A stretch of 64,000 nt of DNA from Geomicrobium sp. JCM 19039 (GCF_000698145.1 NZ_BAXB01000016.1:25648-89647); one strand, 5' to 3'; positions 46,932 through 56,675 are shown, numbered from the stretch's first letter. Notes: generated by a model not told the origin, from the letters alone. Program-made: numbers and translations.

Positions 46932-47117
46932 AACAAACAATGGTAAATTTTAGCTAATTCGGCTTGCTAAAGGGAAAGAATCCTACTATAGTCAGGAGCC
47001 ACTCTAAAGTTTCTATGGAAAAGCGCCAAGTCATTAAAAAAGCGTAGTGCTATCTACACGACTTGTTCACAACAGCCCAACCTATTTCGGTTATCCAGTT
47101 CCAAATTCTCATCGACT

Positions 47118-47177
47118 AAAAAGAGGCTGTGCCCAAGGTCTATTCTGAGATCTTGAGGGACAGCCCCTTTTTTATAG
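47118..47177 (-). terminator. Terminator downstream of ectC
   Basis: AAAAAGAGGCTGT and ACAGCCCCTTTTTT form the outer stem, with a further inner pairing CAAGGTC/GATCTTG. A T tract exists on both strands. Confidence 0.8.
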
Positions 47178-47183
47178 CAATAC

Positions 47184-47573
47184 TTATTCGTCTAAATCAG
47201 CAGGGTAGACTCCGTTTTCATCATGAATCTCACGACCACTAAGTGGAGGATTAAATACACACACCATTCTTGCGTCTTCAATCCCGCGTAGTAAATGCTC
47301 ATCATGCTCGTCCAAAGCATAAAGTGTTCCCGCTTTGATTGTATGCACTTTGTTGTCGCTTAACGTGACGACTTCTGCGTGACCTTCAATGCAATAAACG
47401 GCTTCTAAATGGTTTTGGTACCAAATGTGAGTTTCTGTACCTGCACGAATAATCGTGTCATTTACAGAATAGCCCATGCCATCTTTTTTCGAGATGAGAC
47501 GACGGCTTACCCAATTCCCACCTTCTACTTCTTTATCTGTACCTAGAATATCTTCTAACTTAACAACTTTCAT
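47184..47573 (-). CDS. ectC: L-ectoine synthase
   Basis: 129 residues, the usual length. A cupin-fold hydrolyase that closes N-gamma-acetyl-diaminobutyrate to ectoine. Typical segments are [22 protein letters not shown] at residues 19-40 (read in parts), [17 protein letters not shown] and [23 protein letters not shown] precedes the ATG. A strong hairpin with a T tract sits between ectB and this gene, so its expression may depend on read-through. Confidence 0.95.
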   Translation of the reverse strand: MKVVKLEDILGTDKEVEGGNWVSRRLISKKDGMGYSVNDTIIRAGTETHIWYQNHLEAVYCIEGHAEVVTLSDNKVHTIKAGTLYALDEHDEHLLRGIEDARMVCVFNPPLSGREIHDENGVYPADLDE

Positions 47574-47615
47574 GTTGAGTCCTCCTTGACTTGATTAACT
47601 AACGATTTAAGAAAT

Positions 47616-47645
47616 GAAAAAAAAGAGGAGATCATCTCCTCTTTC
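47616..47645 (-). terminator. Intercistronic terminator between ectB and ectC
   Basis: On the minus strand AAAGAGGAGAT and ATCTCCTCTTT pair around one base and run directly into about eight T residues, 14 bases after the ectB stop. No promoter is evident between it and ectC. Confidence 0.75.
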
Positions 47646-47659
47646 TTGAGTAGATGGAG

Positions 47660-48925
47660 TTACGCCAAAGCTTTCTCGATGGCGACATCTAGTTTGTCGA
47701 GCCCGTTTTGAAGTCCTTCTTTATCAATAGTTAATGGTGGGAACAGCTTAAATACCTCATCATTCGGTCCAGCCGTTTCCATAATTAAGCCCTCTTCAAA
47801 AGCCATTTCGGCTACTTTGGAAGCGAGGTCTGGAATGTCCGTTCGAATTCCTTGGATAAATCCTCGACCTTTTAACTTCCCTTCAAGTGCAGGGTATTTC
47901 TCTATCATCGCGCTTAAAAAGTCTGTAATCATCGCAGATTTCTCTTTGATTCCTTGTTCGAACGCTGGATCTTTCCAGTAGTCTAGCGCTGCTGTTGCGG
48001 TAACGAAGGCTAAGTTGTTCCCTCTAAATGTACCGTTATGCTCACCTGGTGCCCATTTGTCTAGTTCAGGGCGGAAGAGGGTGAGTGCTAGAGGTAGGCC
48101 GTACCCTCCAATTGATTTGGAAAGACAAACAATATCAGGTTTAATGCCTGCCGGCTCGAAGCTAAAGAATGAGCCTGCTCGCCCGACACCCGCTTGAATG
48201 TCGTCGACAATGAGTAGAGCACCAATGTCTTTTGCGACTTTCTCAATTTCTTGGAGCCATTCGATGCTGGCCGCATTAAGTCCACCTTCACCTTGAACGG
48301 TCTCTAGAATAAGTGCAGCTGGCGCGTCTACGCCACTCCCATTCGTGTCGAGGAAACGACGAATGTACTTTATTTGCGTTTCAACTGGCTCATCCACATA
48401 ACGGTCATATGGCATGACGGTTGCGTTAGATAATGGCACGCCTGCGCCTTTACGCTTAAAGTCATTTGACGTTACGGCAAGAGAGCCGAGTGTCATTCCA
48501 TGGAAGCCATTTGTGAAACTGACGACGTTTGTTCGTCCTGTAATCTTTCTTGCGAGTTTAAGGGCACTCTCGACGGCGTTCGTCCCCGTAGGTCCAGGAA
48601 ACATCACTTTATAAAAGAGATCTCTAGGCTCTAGAATCGAAGATTGGAAAGTCTGTAAAAATTCACGCTTTGCTTTAGAAGCCATATCGAGGGAATGACT
48701 AATTCCATCTTCTTGAATATATTGAATCAATTTCTCTTTCATATAGTCATCGTTATGACCGTAGTTCAATGCACCTGCACCGGAGAAAAAATCAATATAT
48801 TCTTTGTTATCTTCGTTGTAAAGTTTGTAGCCTTTTGCTTTGTGAAATACTGTTGGAAAACTTCTGCTGTAACTTCTAACCTCAGATTCTAGTTCTTCAA
48901 ATACATTCATGGTGTTTGTTGTCAT
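47660..48925 (-). CDS. ectB: Diaminobutyrate-2-oxoglutarate transaminase
   Basis: 421 residues, class III PLP aminotransferase. It forms diaminobutyrate from aspartate semialdehyde, the first committed step to ectoine. The start [17 protein letters not shown] is typical of EctB; PLP-binding parts are [28 protein letters not shown] and the lysine region [22 protein letters not shown] precedes the ATG. It is the second gene of ectABC. Confidence 0.95.
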   Translation of the reverse strand: MTTNTMNVFEELESEVRSYSRSFPTVFHKAKGYKLYNEDNKEYIDFFSGAGALNYGHNDDYMKEKLIQYIQEDGISHSLDMASKAKREFLQTFQSSILEPRDLFYKVMFPGPTGTNAVESALKLARKITGRTNVVSFTNGFHGMTLGSLAVTSNDFKRKGAGVPLSNATVMPYDRYVDEPVETQIKYIRRFLDTNGSGVDAPAALILETVQGEGGLNAASIEWLQEIEKVAKDIGALLIVDDIQAGVGRAGSFFSFEPAGIKPDIVCLSKSIGGYGLPLALTLFRPELDKWAPGEHNGTFRGNNLAFVTATAALDYWKDPAFEQGIKEKSAMITDFLSAMIEKYPALEGKLKGRGFIQGIRTDIPDLASKVAEMAFEEGLIMETAGPNDEVFKLFPPLTIDKEGLQNGLDKLDVAIEKALA

Positions 48926-48958
48926 TGCGGGTATGATCCCCTTTCAGTTATACCAATA

Positions 48959-49474
48959 TTATTTCTCGCGCAAAATCGGACCAATTTTGAAGGAAAGCTC
49001 TGCTTCATGTTGGTCTCCCGGGAACAAGTCTTCGGAGAAGCATTCCGACACGTGACAAGCTGTGTCGTTCTTTCTCGCTAATCGCCGGAACAGCTTTTGC
49101 GAAGCGTCGTTCGATGGGGTTACAGTTGCTTCAAGATATTGAACTTCTGAGCATGCTGTACGTTCAAGCATTTCATTAAGCATTCTAGATGCGAGGCCAC
49201 GGCCACGTTGAGAACCATCAACGCCGACTTGCCAAACAAATACTGTATCTTGACGTTCAGGCAATATAAAACCTGTAACAAATCCTACAAGTTCATCATT
49301 TTCTTTAACGACAACACATGTTTCAGAGAAGTATTCAGCCATCATCAGATACTTATAAGAAGAATTCAAATCCAACCCTAACTTCTTAGCCAATTCCCAC
49401 ATGCGTGCGCCATCTTCTACTGTTGGTTTAGAAAAAACCAGGGCTTCTTTCTCCGTAATTGGAGTTACAGCCAT
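48959..49474 (-). CDS. ectA: Diaminobutyrate acetyltransferase
   Basis: 171 residues of the GNAT fold. It acetylates the gamma-amino group of diaminobutyrate. The start KPTVEDGARMWELAKKLGLD, then VVKENDELVGFVTGFI, the acetyl-CoA loop VDGSQRGRGLASRML and EATVTPSND are typical. AGAAGGTGATGATAG precedes the ATG. It heads the operon, and a SigB-like promoter lies 45 bases upstream. No aspartokinase or ectD (hydroxylase) is adjacent. Confidence 0.95.
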   Translation of the reverse strand: MAVTPITEKEALVFSKPTVEDGARMWELAKKLGLDLNSSYKYLMMAEYFSETCVVVKENDELVGFVTGFILPERQDTVFVWQVGVDGSQRGRGLASRMLNEMLERTACSEVQYLEATVTPSNDASQKLFRRLARKNDTACHVSECFSEDLFPGDQHEAELSFKIGPILREK

Positions 49475-49518
49475 ATTCTATCATCACCTTCTAATTTAAT
49501 TTACCTACCTGCTCTTCC

Positions 49519-49544
49519 ATAACCGATATCTGCGTCGTTTAAAC
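49519..49544 (-). promoter_or_regulatory. SigB-like promoter of ectABC
   Basis: On the minus strand GTTTAA (49544-49539) and GGTTAT (49524-49519) are 14 bases apart. The -35 box is a perfect SigB match and the -10 box has one mismatch to GGGTAT. The spacing to ectA gives a leader of about 40 bases. Confidence 0.5.
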
Positions 49545-50104
49545 CACTTTTTAGATAACAATTGCGGAAAAGTATTGTTAGATACGTATCAAATTGCCTA
49601 CGTTATAATGATAAGTATGTTCTGATAAAAGATCAAACGGCTTTAAATGTGCTGAGAAGCGATTAATTCCGTTTAAGCGTAATCGCGTGCTCTCGCTTCA
49701 TGGTTCAATACGTATTGCTACCGATTCGAACAGAATGCTCATATGTATAATAAGATTATGACAAAATGCACCAATAAATCGCTGTGAAAGGCGGATCTTG
49801 CCAGGTGTTGTGGTGCTGATCAACGTTTTGGAGGCGATTGAAGAGTGTGAGAAGGTATATATCCGCATTTCAACATTGTTAAGCCTCGATCTAGGAAGTG
49901 GGGATTTTTGAAATACTTATCTGTGTAGTTTGTGGTAAAGGAGGGTGTAGCGTAAGCCTGTTGAGGAACGGTTTGTATTCATAAGTACTCAGCATTTGCA
50001 GTTAGTAAAATATCCGAATACCGAAGCCTCAATAGTGAAACAAAAATATAATGAACTTTAAAGATTATAGTTTTCATTTAGGGGGCGTATCTTTCCTGAA
50101 TCTA
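49545..50104. other. Gene-free stretch upstream of ectA
   Basis: About 560 bases with no convincing gene. A short open stretch around 49793-49912 reads like coding sequence (VVVLINVLEAIEECEKVYIR) but has no start signal and ends soon after, so it may be a gene remnant. None of the island A-D motifs is seen here. Confidence 0.4.
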
Positions 50105-50136
50105 ATGGTGCCTAGAAGTCCGTGTTCTAGGCACCA
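50105..50136. terminator. Hairpin downstream of yfhF-like gene
   Basis: ATGGTGCCTAGA and TCTAGGCACCAT pair perfectly around eight bases. The T tract is short (TTTTG on the plus strand). Confidence 0.6.
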
Positions 50137-50141
50137 TTTTG

Positions 50142-51047
50142 TCACTTGAAAATATCTCGCAGTGCGCTCTCTAACGTTGGGTAATGGTATGTGTAGCCGA
50201 ATTGTTCTGTTTGTGTCGGTACGACACGTTGCCCTTTAACGACAAGGTCACTCATTTCTCCGAGCATTAATCGCAACATAAATCCAGGAACCGGTAACCA
50301 ATGAGGGCGTTTTAACACTGTTCCCATTGTTTTCCCGAAATCTTTCATTTGCATGGGTTCTGGGGCGGTAAGGTTCATGACTCCCCGGCACTGTTCGTTC
50401 AGAAGTGCATACAAAATCATTTCTGCAGCATCTTCATGATGCACCCAAGAATACCACTGTTTTCCATTCCCAATTGGTCCCCCGAAACCTAAACGATAAG
50501 GAAGCATCATCTTCGGCAGTGCACCGGTAGACTTGTCTAAGATAAGCCCCATTCGACCAATAACTAGCCTCGTAAGGTCATCCGCTTTTTGGGCTTCTTT
50601 CTCCCACTCCATACAAACTTCTTGGAGGAAATAAGGTTCCGCTGGTCTGCTTGATTCATCAAAAGTCTTTGTTTCCGAGATGCCATAATACCCTATGGCT
50701 GATGTGCTGAAAAACACTGAAGGAGCTTTCGGCAAGGCTTTCATAATACGTACGCACTCACGAGTAGCGTCAATACGGCTGTTAAGAATGGCTTTCTTAT
50801 GATCCCTTGTCCACGCTTTGCTAATCGAAGCCCCAGCAAGATTTACAATCGCATCCACATTTTCCAACGATTCTTCAGGGTGAGAACCGTCTAACCAGTT
50901 CACATATTGAACGGATGGCTCGTTCTGTTTGTTTTCGCTGTTTCTTGTTAAAATGGTTACAGCATGTCCTTGTTCGGTTAGTTTTCTCGTGAGGATTGAT
51001 CCGGCCAGCCCGGTTCCTCCGCTTATGACTACGTGCAAAATGCTCAA
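50142..51047 (-). CDS. yfhF: TIGR01777-type NAD-dependent epimerase, YfhF-like
   Basis: 301 residues of the extended SDR fold. The nucleotide loop is ISGGTGLAGSIL at residues 8-19, INLAGASI-like VNLAGASISKAWT near residue 69, and the active-site tyrosine region STSAIGYYG near residue 115. The C-terminal PVPGFMLRLMLGEMSDLVVKGQ is typical of this group. Function is unproven. It is divergent from recX, as in B. subtilis. Confidence 0.85.
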   Translation of the reverse strand: MSILHVVISGGTGLAGSILTRKLTEQGHAVTILTRNSENKQNEPSVQYVNWLDGSHPEESLENVDAIVNLAGASISKAWTRDHKKAILNSRIDATRECVRIMKALPKAPSVFFSTSAIGYYGISETKTFDESSRPAEPYFLQEVCMEWEKEAQKADDLTRLVIGRMGLILDKSTGALPKMMLPYRLGFGGPIGNGKQWYSWVHHEDAAEMILYALLNEQCRGVMNLTAPEPMQMKDFGKTMGTVLKRPHWLPVPGFMLRLMLGEMSDLVVKGQRVVPTQTEQFGYTYHYPTLESALRDIFK

Positions 51048-51131
51048 CCTCCCATATGTTAAAACGTTACGAATCGTTATATGTCCCTTTACCCTTCATA
51101 GCTTCTACTCTAATCTCAAAAAGGAGAAGAA

Positions 51132-51940
51132 ATGAAAATAACAAAGATTTCCATCCAAAAAAACAATAAAGAACGCTATAATGTTTTCGGCTCTCTTAAC
51201 GGACAACAAGAGCAGTTTGTTTTTGGGGTTCACGAATCTGTACTTATTAAGCATCGGCTTCAAAAAGGGACGACACTTACAGATGGACAGATGAAAGAAA
51301 TTCAAGAAGAAGATCAACTAGCATTTGCTAAGTCGTATGCATTATCTTACGTAAGCCGGAAAATGCGTACGGAAACAGAAGTTGAAAACGTTTTGGTTGA
51401 TCAAGAAGTACCAATGCAAATGATTGGAGAAGCGATCGCCTATATGAAGGAACGCGGTATATTAACGATGAAGAATATGCCCGTTCTTATGTGAACTATA
51501 CGATGAGTACAACCTATAAAGGACCGAATCGGATTAAGATGTATCTCCAAGATAAAGGCGTGAAAGACCAATGGATTCAACGTGCGTTGAAAATTTATAC
51601 GTACGATCAACAGCTTGAGACAGCCCGGACTGTCGTAAATAAAAATGACCGAGTCGATCGTGATAGTATACAAATGCGCAAGAAGAAGCATACCGACCGG
51701 CTAACGAGGCAAGGGTTCACTTTTGATGTTATTCAAGAAGCGCTCGCTCAATTTGACTGGGACCGAAGCGACGAAACAGTGGCACTAGAGAAGATTGCCG
51801 AGAAACAGTTAAGAAAGCTACAACGTAAGTACGAAGGACGGGAATTGGAGCAAAGATTCACTCAACAGTTGATGCAAAGAGGATTTCAATATCAAGAGAT
51901 TCAAGCGTATCTAAATAAACAAACCGATATGGAGGAATAG
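51132..51940 (+). pseudogene. recX: Regulatory protein RecX, frameshifted
   Basis: The first frame holds ALSYVSRKMRTETEVENVL and MIGEAIAYMKERG; the second holds NYTMSTTYKGPNRIKMYLQ, then HTDRLTRQGFTFDVIQEAL and LMQRGFQYQEIQAYL. One G missing from GGG near 51454 separates them; repair gives YINDEEYARSYVNYT, the RecX consensus. The whole is about 269 residues. RecX modulates RecA filaments. AAAAAGGAGAAGAA precedes the ATG. Confidence 0.85.
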
Positions 51941-51942
51941 TC

Positions 51943-52260
51943 ATGGAGCAAAGATATGGAGATATGACCCGTCAAGAATTATTAAGGGAAGTGGCAGACT
52001 TAAATGAACGCGCCCAAAAAGCAGAACAAAAAGGGATGGTTAGTGAATTTGCCGTCCATGCACGAAAGAAACTAATTGCACAATCTTATTTGTTAGATAA
52101 AAAGCAATATGTACCTGGACAACGTTACCGGATTGAAGGGGAAGAAGAGAGTCGTTTATTAATTTCGTATTTAAAAGGGGTTTTTGCGTGGGGGTACCGT
52201 GATGGGGAAACAGAAATGACAGCGATTCCCATCTCTTTGTTAATACGAAACGAAACGTGA
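51943..52260 (+). CDS. yfhH: YfhH family protein
   Basis: 105 residues: MTRQELLREVADLNERAQKA helix, then a beta-rich half with YVPGQRYRIEGEE and FAWGYRDG. Function is unknown. It starts three bases after recX, with ATGGAGGAATAGTC as the SD region, in the order found in B. subtilis. Confidence 0.85.
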   Translation: MEQRYGDMTRQELLREVADLNERAQKAEQKGMVSEFAVHARKKLIAQSYLLDKKQYVPGQRYRIEGEEESRLLISYLKGVFAWGYRDGETEMTAIPISLLIRNET

Positions 52261-52282
52261 GTGGCACTTGGCCACTCACGTT
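52254..52282. terminator. Hairpin between yfhH and yfhP
   Basis: AACGTGAGTGGC and GCCACTCACGTT pair perfectly around five bases, overlapping both stop codons of the convergent genes. T tracts are weak. Confidence 0.65.
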
Positions 52283-53292
52283 ACATTAATTAATTCTGCT
52301 TTCTTTTGATTCTTTCTCGTTGATTGTTGCAGCTTGTTCTCAAGTTTATTCTGGTTGTAAATCCATCCAGTAAATGAGCCAAGTATTTTTAGTTGTTCAT
52401 TTAATCTTACAACCGTGACGAATGGATAATACCCGCCTGAACGATAGCGAAGGTCTGTGAATTCGACTTCATATCCGTAAGGCTTTTCTTTCACATTCCA
52501 GCGATAAGCTGGGGAGAAACTAAGAAAAGCGATGAGGTTTTTGTCCTTCAATGCGGCAACGAGAACACGATCTTGAGGGATCGGTTCAAAAGGATAACTT
52601 TCTAAATAACGGATATTGCGGTTTTTGTACGTAGCAACATGCAGATGATTTCTCGTACGAATGACCAAGTGATACTCGGACCAACGAATGGTCGGGGAGA
52701 TAAACACATGGCTCGCATGTGGGTGACGTTTCCGTGCTGTTCGTACAATGCGGTTTCGGACATGAATTCTCCACATGTAATAAATGACAAGTACCGCATA
52801 AATGATTAAGAATGTTATGCCTGGGTGAGCGTCGAACATCCACAGTATAATTCCTAGCAAATGGGCGCCGAATAAAAATGGATCAAAAATATTAATGGCA
52901 CCTAATGCAATCCACTTATTCTTAATTGGAGCGAGTGCTTTCGTACCATAAGCGTTAAAGATGTCAACAAAAACGTGAACACCTACAGCAATGAGCGTCC
53001 AAATCCAAAGATGAAGCAGATTGGCAGCGGGTACAAAAGTAAATATCACAACCGAGATCAAAACCGACCACAATAAAACTGCAGGCAACGAGTGGGTAGC
53101 CCCACGATGGTTTTTTATATAGGTTGCATTGTTTCTCATCTTTAAGACGGTATCTAAATCAGGTGCTTGAGAGCCGAGCATAATGCCGACAACGGCAGCT
53201 CCAAATGTCACTTGATCTTGTGCAACGACTGGGTCAAGCGTGGCAAGTCCGCAAAGTCCAACCCCCATGACCACGTGCGTAGCTGAGTCCAT
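52276..53292 (-). CDS. yfhP: YfhP-like membrane-bound metal-dependent hydrolase
   Basis: About 338 residues. The start MDSATHVVMGVGLCGLATLD, GSQAPDLDTVLKM, NHRGATHSLPA and HVFVDIFNAYGTKALAP are the conserved metal-binding motifs of the YdjM/YfhP group, spread over four or five membrane helices, followed by a soluble C-terminal domain. The ATG at 53292 fits the family start; an ATG three codons earlier sits too close to the SD AAAGGAGG. In B. subtilis YfhP regulates sporulation-linked genes; the role here is unproven. Confidence 0.82.
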   Translation of the reverse strand: MDSATHVVMGVGLCGLATLDPVVAQDQVTFGAAVVGIMLGSQAPDLDTVLKMRNNATYIKNHRGATHSLPAVLLWSVLISVVIFTFVPAANLLHLWIWTLIAVGVHVFVDIFNAYGTKALAPIKNKWIALGAINIFDPFLFGAHLLGIILWMFDAHPGITFLIIYAVLVIYYMWRIHVRNRIVRTARKRHPHASHVFISPTIRWSEYHLVIRTRNHLHVATYKNRNIRYLESYPFEPIPQDRVLVAALKDKNLIAFLSFSPAYRWNVKEKPYGYEVEFTDLRYRSGGYYPFVTVVRLNEQLKILGSFTGWIYNQNKLENKLQQSTRKNQKKAELINVT

Positions 53293-53387
53293 ACCCGGCA
53301 TTTCCTCCTTTTGAAAGCCATTATCATATTTTACACTAGCAAAAAAACTGAAAACCGTAAACTATCATTCAGGAGTGTTTACTAACA

Positions 53388-53699
53388 ATGAAACAAAATG
53401 TAAGTGTTTTTATTGAATACAAAGTCGTGAACCGCCCGGAGCAATACGAAATACTGATGCAACAAATATCTAAGGAGCTACTAACGGCATATGACGCGAG
53501 TCATCATCGTTGGTTTCAAGCAGCTGACCAGCCAGGTCTATACGTGGAGTGGTTAGAAGTCGCGAACAAAGCGACTTATGAGAGGATAAAAAGCGAACGT
53601 AGAGACCGTGATCATCCTGTATTTGGTCAACTTGCAGCCCACATACACAAACCATTAGAAACGATAAACTGTTGGGCTTTTAATGAAAAGAGGCTTTAG
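53388..53699 (+). CDS. Hypothetical protein upstream of mutY
   Basis: 103 residues, VFIEYKVVNRPEQYEILMQQ, then HRWFQAADQPGLYVEWLEV and HPVFGQLAAHIHKPLETINC. The pattern of a short beta-alpha-beta fold resembles dimeric alpha-beta barrel proteins, but I cannot name a family. CAGGAGTGTTTACTAAC precedes the ATG. It ends just before the mutY start and is probably co-transcribed with it. Confidence 0.65.
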   Translation: MKQNVSVFIEYKVVNRPEQYEILMQQISKELLTAYDASHHRWFQAADQPGLYVEWLEVANKATYERIKSERRDRDHPVFGQLAAHIHKPLETINCWAFNEKRL

Positions 53700-53700
53700 A

Positions 53701-54756
53701 ATGAATGAATTTAATGTTGGAGCATTTAACAACGCATTGTTATCATGGTATGAAAGAGAGAAGCGCACGTTACCGTGGCGTGAAGGAAGAGACCCGTATC
53801 ATATTTGGGTTTCGGAAATCATGTTGCAGCAGACGCGCGTCGATACTGTCATTCCTTACTACGAGAACTTCATCTCTAAATTCCCAACCGTGACGGAACT
53901 TGCTAATGCTGATGAAGAAGATGTACTCAAAGCTTGGGAAGGGCTCGGTTATTATTCTCGAGTGAAAAATTTACAGTCAGCAGTGCGTGAAGTCCGTACA
54001 AACTACGGCGGAGTTGTTCCAAACGATCCTGTTGAATTTGAGCAACTCAAAGGCGTAGGCCCTTATACGAAAGGGGCTGTCATGAGTATCGCTTATGATT
54101 TAAAAGTGGCGGCAGTTGATGGAAATGTGATGCGCGTGCTCGCTCGTGTATTTGATATACATGAGGACATCAGTAAACAAAAAACACGTAAGAAATTTGA
54201 AGAAATCGTTCAGCAAATGTTAGAAACAGCGCCGCCTGCAGACTTTAATCAAGCATTAATGGAATTAGGAGCACTCGTATGCAAACCGAGAAACCCTGAT
54301 TGTACAGTGTGCCCAGTAGCAACCGAGTGCCGAGCTCTTCAAACAGGAACGGTTCATGAACTTCCAGTAAAAGCGAAAAAGGCGAAGCCACGGCAATCCG
54401 GTATTCATAGTGCAATTCTTGTTGACGAGAATGATCGAGTGTTGATTGAAAAACGACCGTCTACAGGGTTGCTTGCCGATTTATGGCAGTTCCCGTCTGT
54501 TGAGGAAGAAAAATCGTTATCCGCTTTTTTAGAAGAGCGTTACGGATTAAAACCACAACTGCAAAAAGAGGAAGAAACGTTTCGGCACGTGTTCTCACAC
54601 CTCATCTGGACGGTTACCCCTTTTACTGGTTATATAGATGAAAGAGATATACCCTACAGTTCTAAAGAGGCAATGTGGGTACACAAAGACGAACTACATC
54701 GGTATAGCTTTCCAGTCGTGCACCAAAAAATCAAAAAGCATTTCGTTGGTGTATAA
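53701..54756 (+). CDS. mutY: A/G-specific adenine glycosylase
   Basis: About 351 residues. It removes adenine paired with 8-oxoguanine. LPWR, MLQQTRVDTV with the catalytic Glu in SEIMLQQ, the helix-hairpin-helix LKGVGPYTKGA, catalytic Asp in AAVDGNVMRVLAR and the iron-sulfur cysteines CKPRNPDCTVCPVATEC are intact. A C-terminal NUDIX-like domain reads the 8-oxoG. The ATG at 53701 follows AGAGG. Confidence 0.93.
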   Translation: MNEFNVGAFNNALLSWYEREKRTLPWREGRDPYHIWVSEIMLQQTRVDTVIPYYENFISKFPTVTELANADEEDVLKAWEGLGYYSRVKNLQSAVREVRTNYGGVVPNDPVEFEQLKGVGPYTKGAVMSIAYDLKVAAVDGNVMRVLARVFDIHEDISKQKTRKKFEEIVQQMLETAPPADFNQALMELGALVCKPRNPDCTVCPVATECRALQTGTVHELPVKAKKAKPRQSGIHSAILVDENDRVLIEKRPSTGLLADLWQFPSVEEEKSLSAFLEERYGLKPQLQKEEETFRHVFSHLIWTVTPFTGYIDERDIPYSSKEAMWVHKDELHRYSFPVVHQKIKKHFVGV

Positions 54757-54758
54757 TA

Positions 54759-55100
54759 CTATTCGTCATTACTCATTAAGGTTGGCTTCATGCTCTCCAT
54801 TTGTTCTCTTGTTTCATGGGTGCCAAGAGCATAAATCTTCTTGTACACTTCGTTTAAGCCATGTTGCATTTCCGCACCATCATCAACGGTGTATTTTTCA
54901 TTAAAGTGTCGAAATGTAAATAAGTCTTGCAACTCCATATCGTGAGCTTGCACTTCTTTTAACAGTGTGCGAAGTTCTTGAACTTCTGTGTCACTGGCTT
55001 CGATCTCGAACTGTATAAGTCCACTGTCTTCAATATGAGTGACAGCTAAATCATCCATACTAATCGGATTTAAGTTCACATAATACGTTGTTTTCTCCAC
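54759..55100 (-). CDS. Hypothetical protein, paralogue of the next gene
   Basis: 113 residues, KTTYYVNLNPISMDDLAV, then QFEIEASDTEVQELRTLL and HDMELQDLFTFRHFNEKY. It aligns end to end with the neighbour at 55169-55477 (shared YVxL, TxxExxxL, HDxE, DxxTF, LGTxET). The GTG at 55100 has AAAAGGAG upstream. Function is unknown; the pair probably arose by tandem duplication. Confidence 0.68.
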   Translation of the reverse strand: MEKTTYYVNLNPISMDDLAVTHIEDSGLIQFEIEASDTEVQELRTLLKEVQAHDMELQDLFTFRHFNEKYTVDDGAEMQHGLNEVYKKIYALGTHETREQMESMKPTLMSNDE

Positions 55101-55168
55101 ACTAACCACTCCTTTTATTAGCAGTTACTATGCCACAAAAAGGGAAGGTTATGTGCCGTCGAGAGTGG

Positions 55169-55477
55169 TTATTTTTTCAACTCGGCTAATAAGTCTTTCG
55201 TTTCCTTCGTCCCGTACTGTTGGAGCAATGCGTACAACGAGCCAATTTCGTTTTCCGTCGCTTCTTTATCACGATCTGCCTTTCTTTCATTAAAAAAGGT
55301 GAGTACATCTCCGCCTTCAAGATCGTGGTTTTGAATGGCAATCAGTGTTGATTCAAGCTTGTGGCGTTCTTCAGGAGTGACTAAGACTTCATATTGAATT
55401 GTATTATCATCCACTTTAATGTCAGAAAGCGTCAACATGCTTTGGTCTAATGTGACGTAGAATTTTTCTCGTTCCAT
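55169..55477 (-). CDS. Hypothetical protein, paralogue of the previous gene
   Basis: 102 residues, MEREKFYVTLDQSMLTLSDI, then TPEERHKLESTLIAIQNHDLE and LLQQYGTKETKDLL. It has the same fold pattern as its neighbour. I chose the ATG at 55477 because it aligns with the paralogue start; an upstream GTG would add 13 residues. Both lie between mutY and fabL on the opposite strand. Confidence 0.65.
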   Translation of the reverse strand: MEREKFYVTLDQSMLTLSDIKVDDNTIQYEVLVTPEERHKLESTLIAIQNHDLEGGDVLTFFNERKADRDKEATENEIGSLYALLQQYGTKETKDLLAELKK

Positions 55478-55542
55478 AGTTGAAAACCCCATCTCAATAA
55501 ATGTTGTTTCGTTCACTAATACCCATATTTGAATGTCGTTAA

Positions 55543-56334
<792 letters not shown>

Positions 56335-56397
56335 TTTTAAAAGATGTGTATATTACACTACTACACGGGCACCTTAAGCCGTGTGGAGGTGATAGCT

Positions 56398-56563
56398 ATG
56401 CCAAAGAAACAAAACCAACAACAAAACCAACAAACAACAAGACCAGCAACAACAAAATCAAAACTATCAACAAGAATTTGCGAATGAAACAGATGCGCAA
56501 GAAGTTCAGCAACAAAACCAAAAATCTAAGCAAAAAAATCAACAAAACAACCAACAGCAATAA
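56398..56563 (+). pseudogene. sspE: Gamma-type small acid-soluble spore protein, frameshifted
   Basis: Gln/Asn-rich protein of about 54 residues with one repeat EFANETDAQEVQQQNQKS, the hallmark of gamma-type SASP, a spore amino-acid store. The start MPKKQNQQQNQQ is out of frame with the repeat; one A too many in CAACAAACAAC near 56447 explains it. TGGAGGTGATAGCT precedes the ATG. A SigG promoter was not clearly identified upstream. Confidence 0.78.
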
Positions 56564-56570
56564 GGTTGAA

Positions 56571-56607
56571 GACGGGAGCGTCCATTACGGATGGCTCCCG
56601 TTTTTTA
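56571..56607 (+). terminator. Intrinsic terminator after sspE
   Basis: ACGGGAGC and GCTCCCGT with an inner TCCAT/ATGG pairing, followed by TTTTTT. Confidence 0.88.
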
Positions 56608-56675
56608 ATGTTTATGAGAGGGGACAGACCGTGTATAATCGGGAAGTATAAGAGTACTGGAAATGAGGAGATGTA

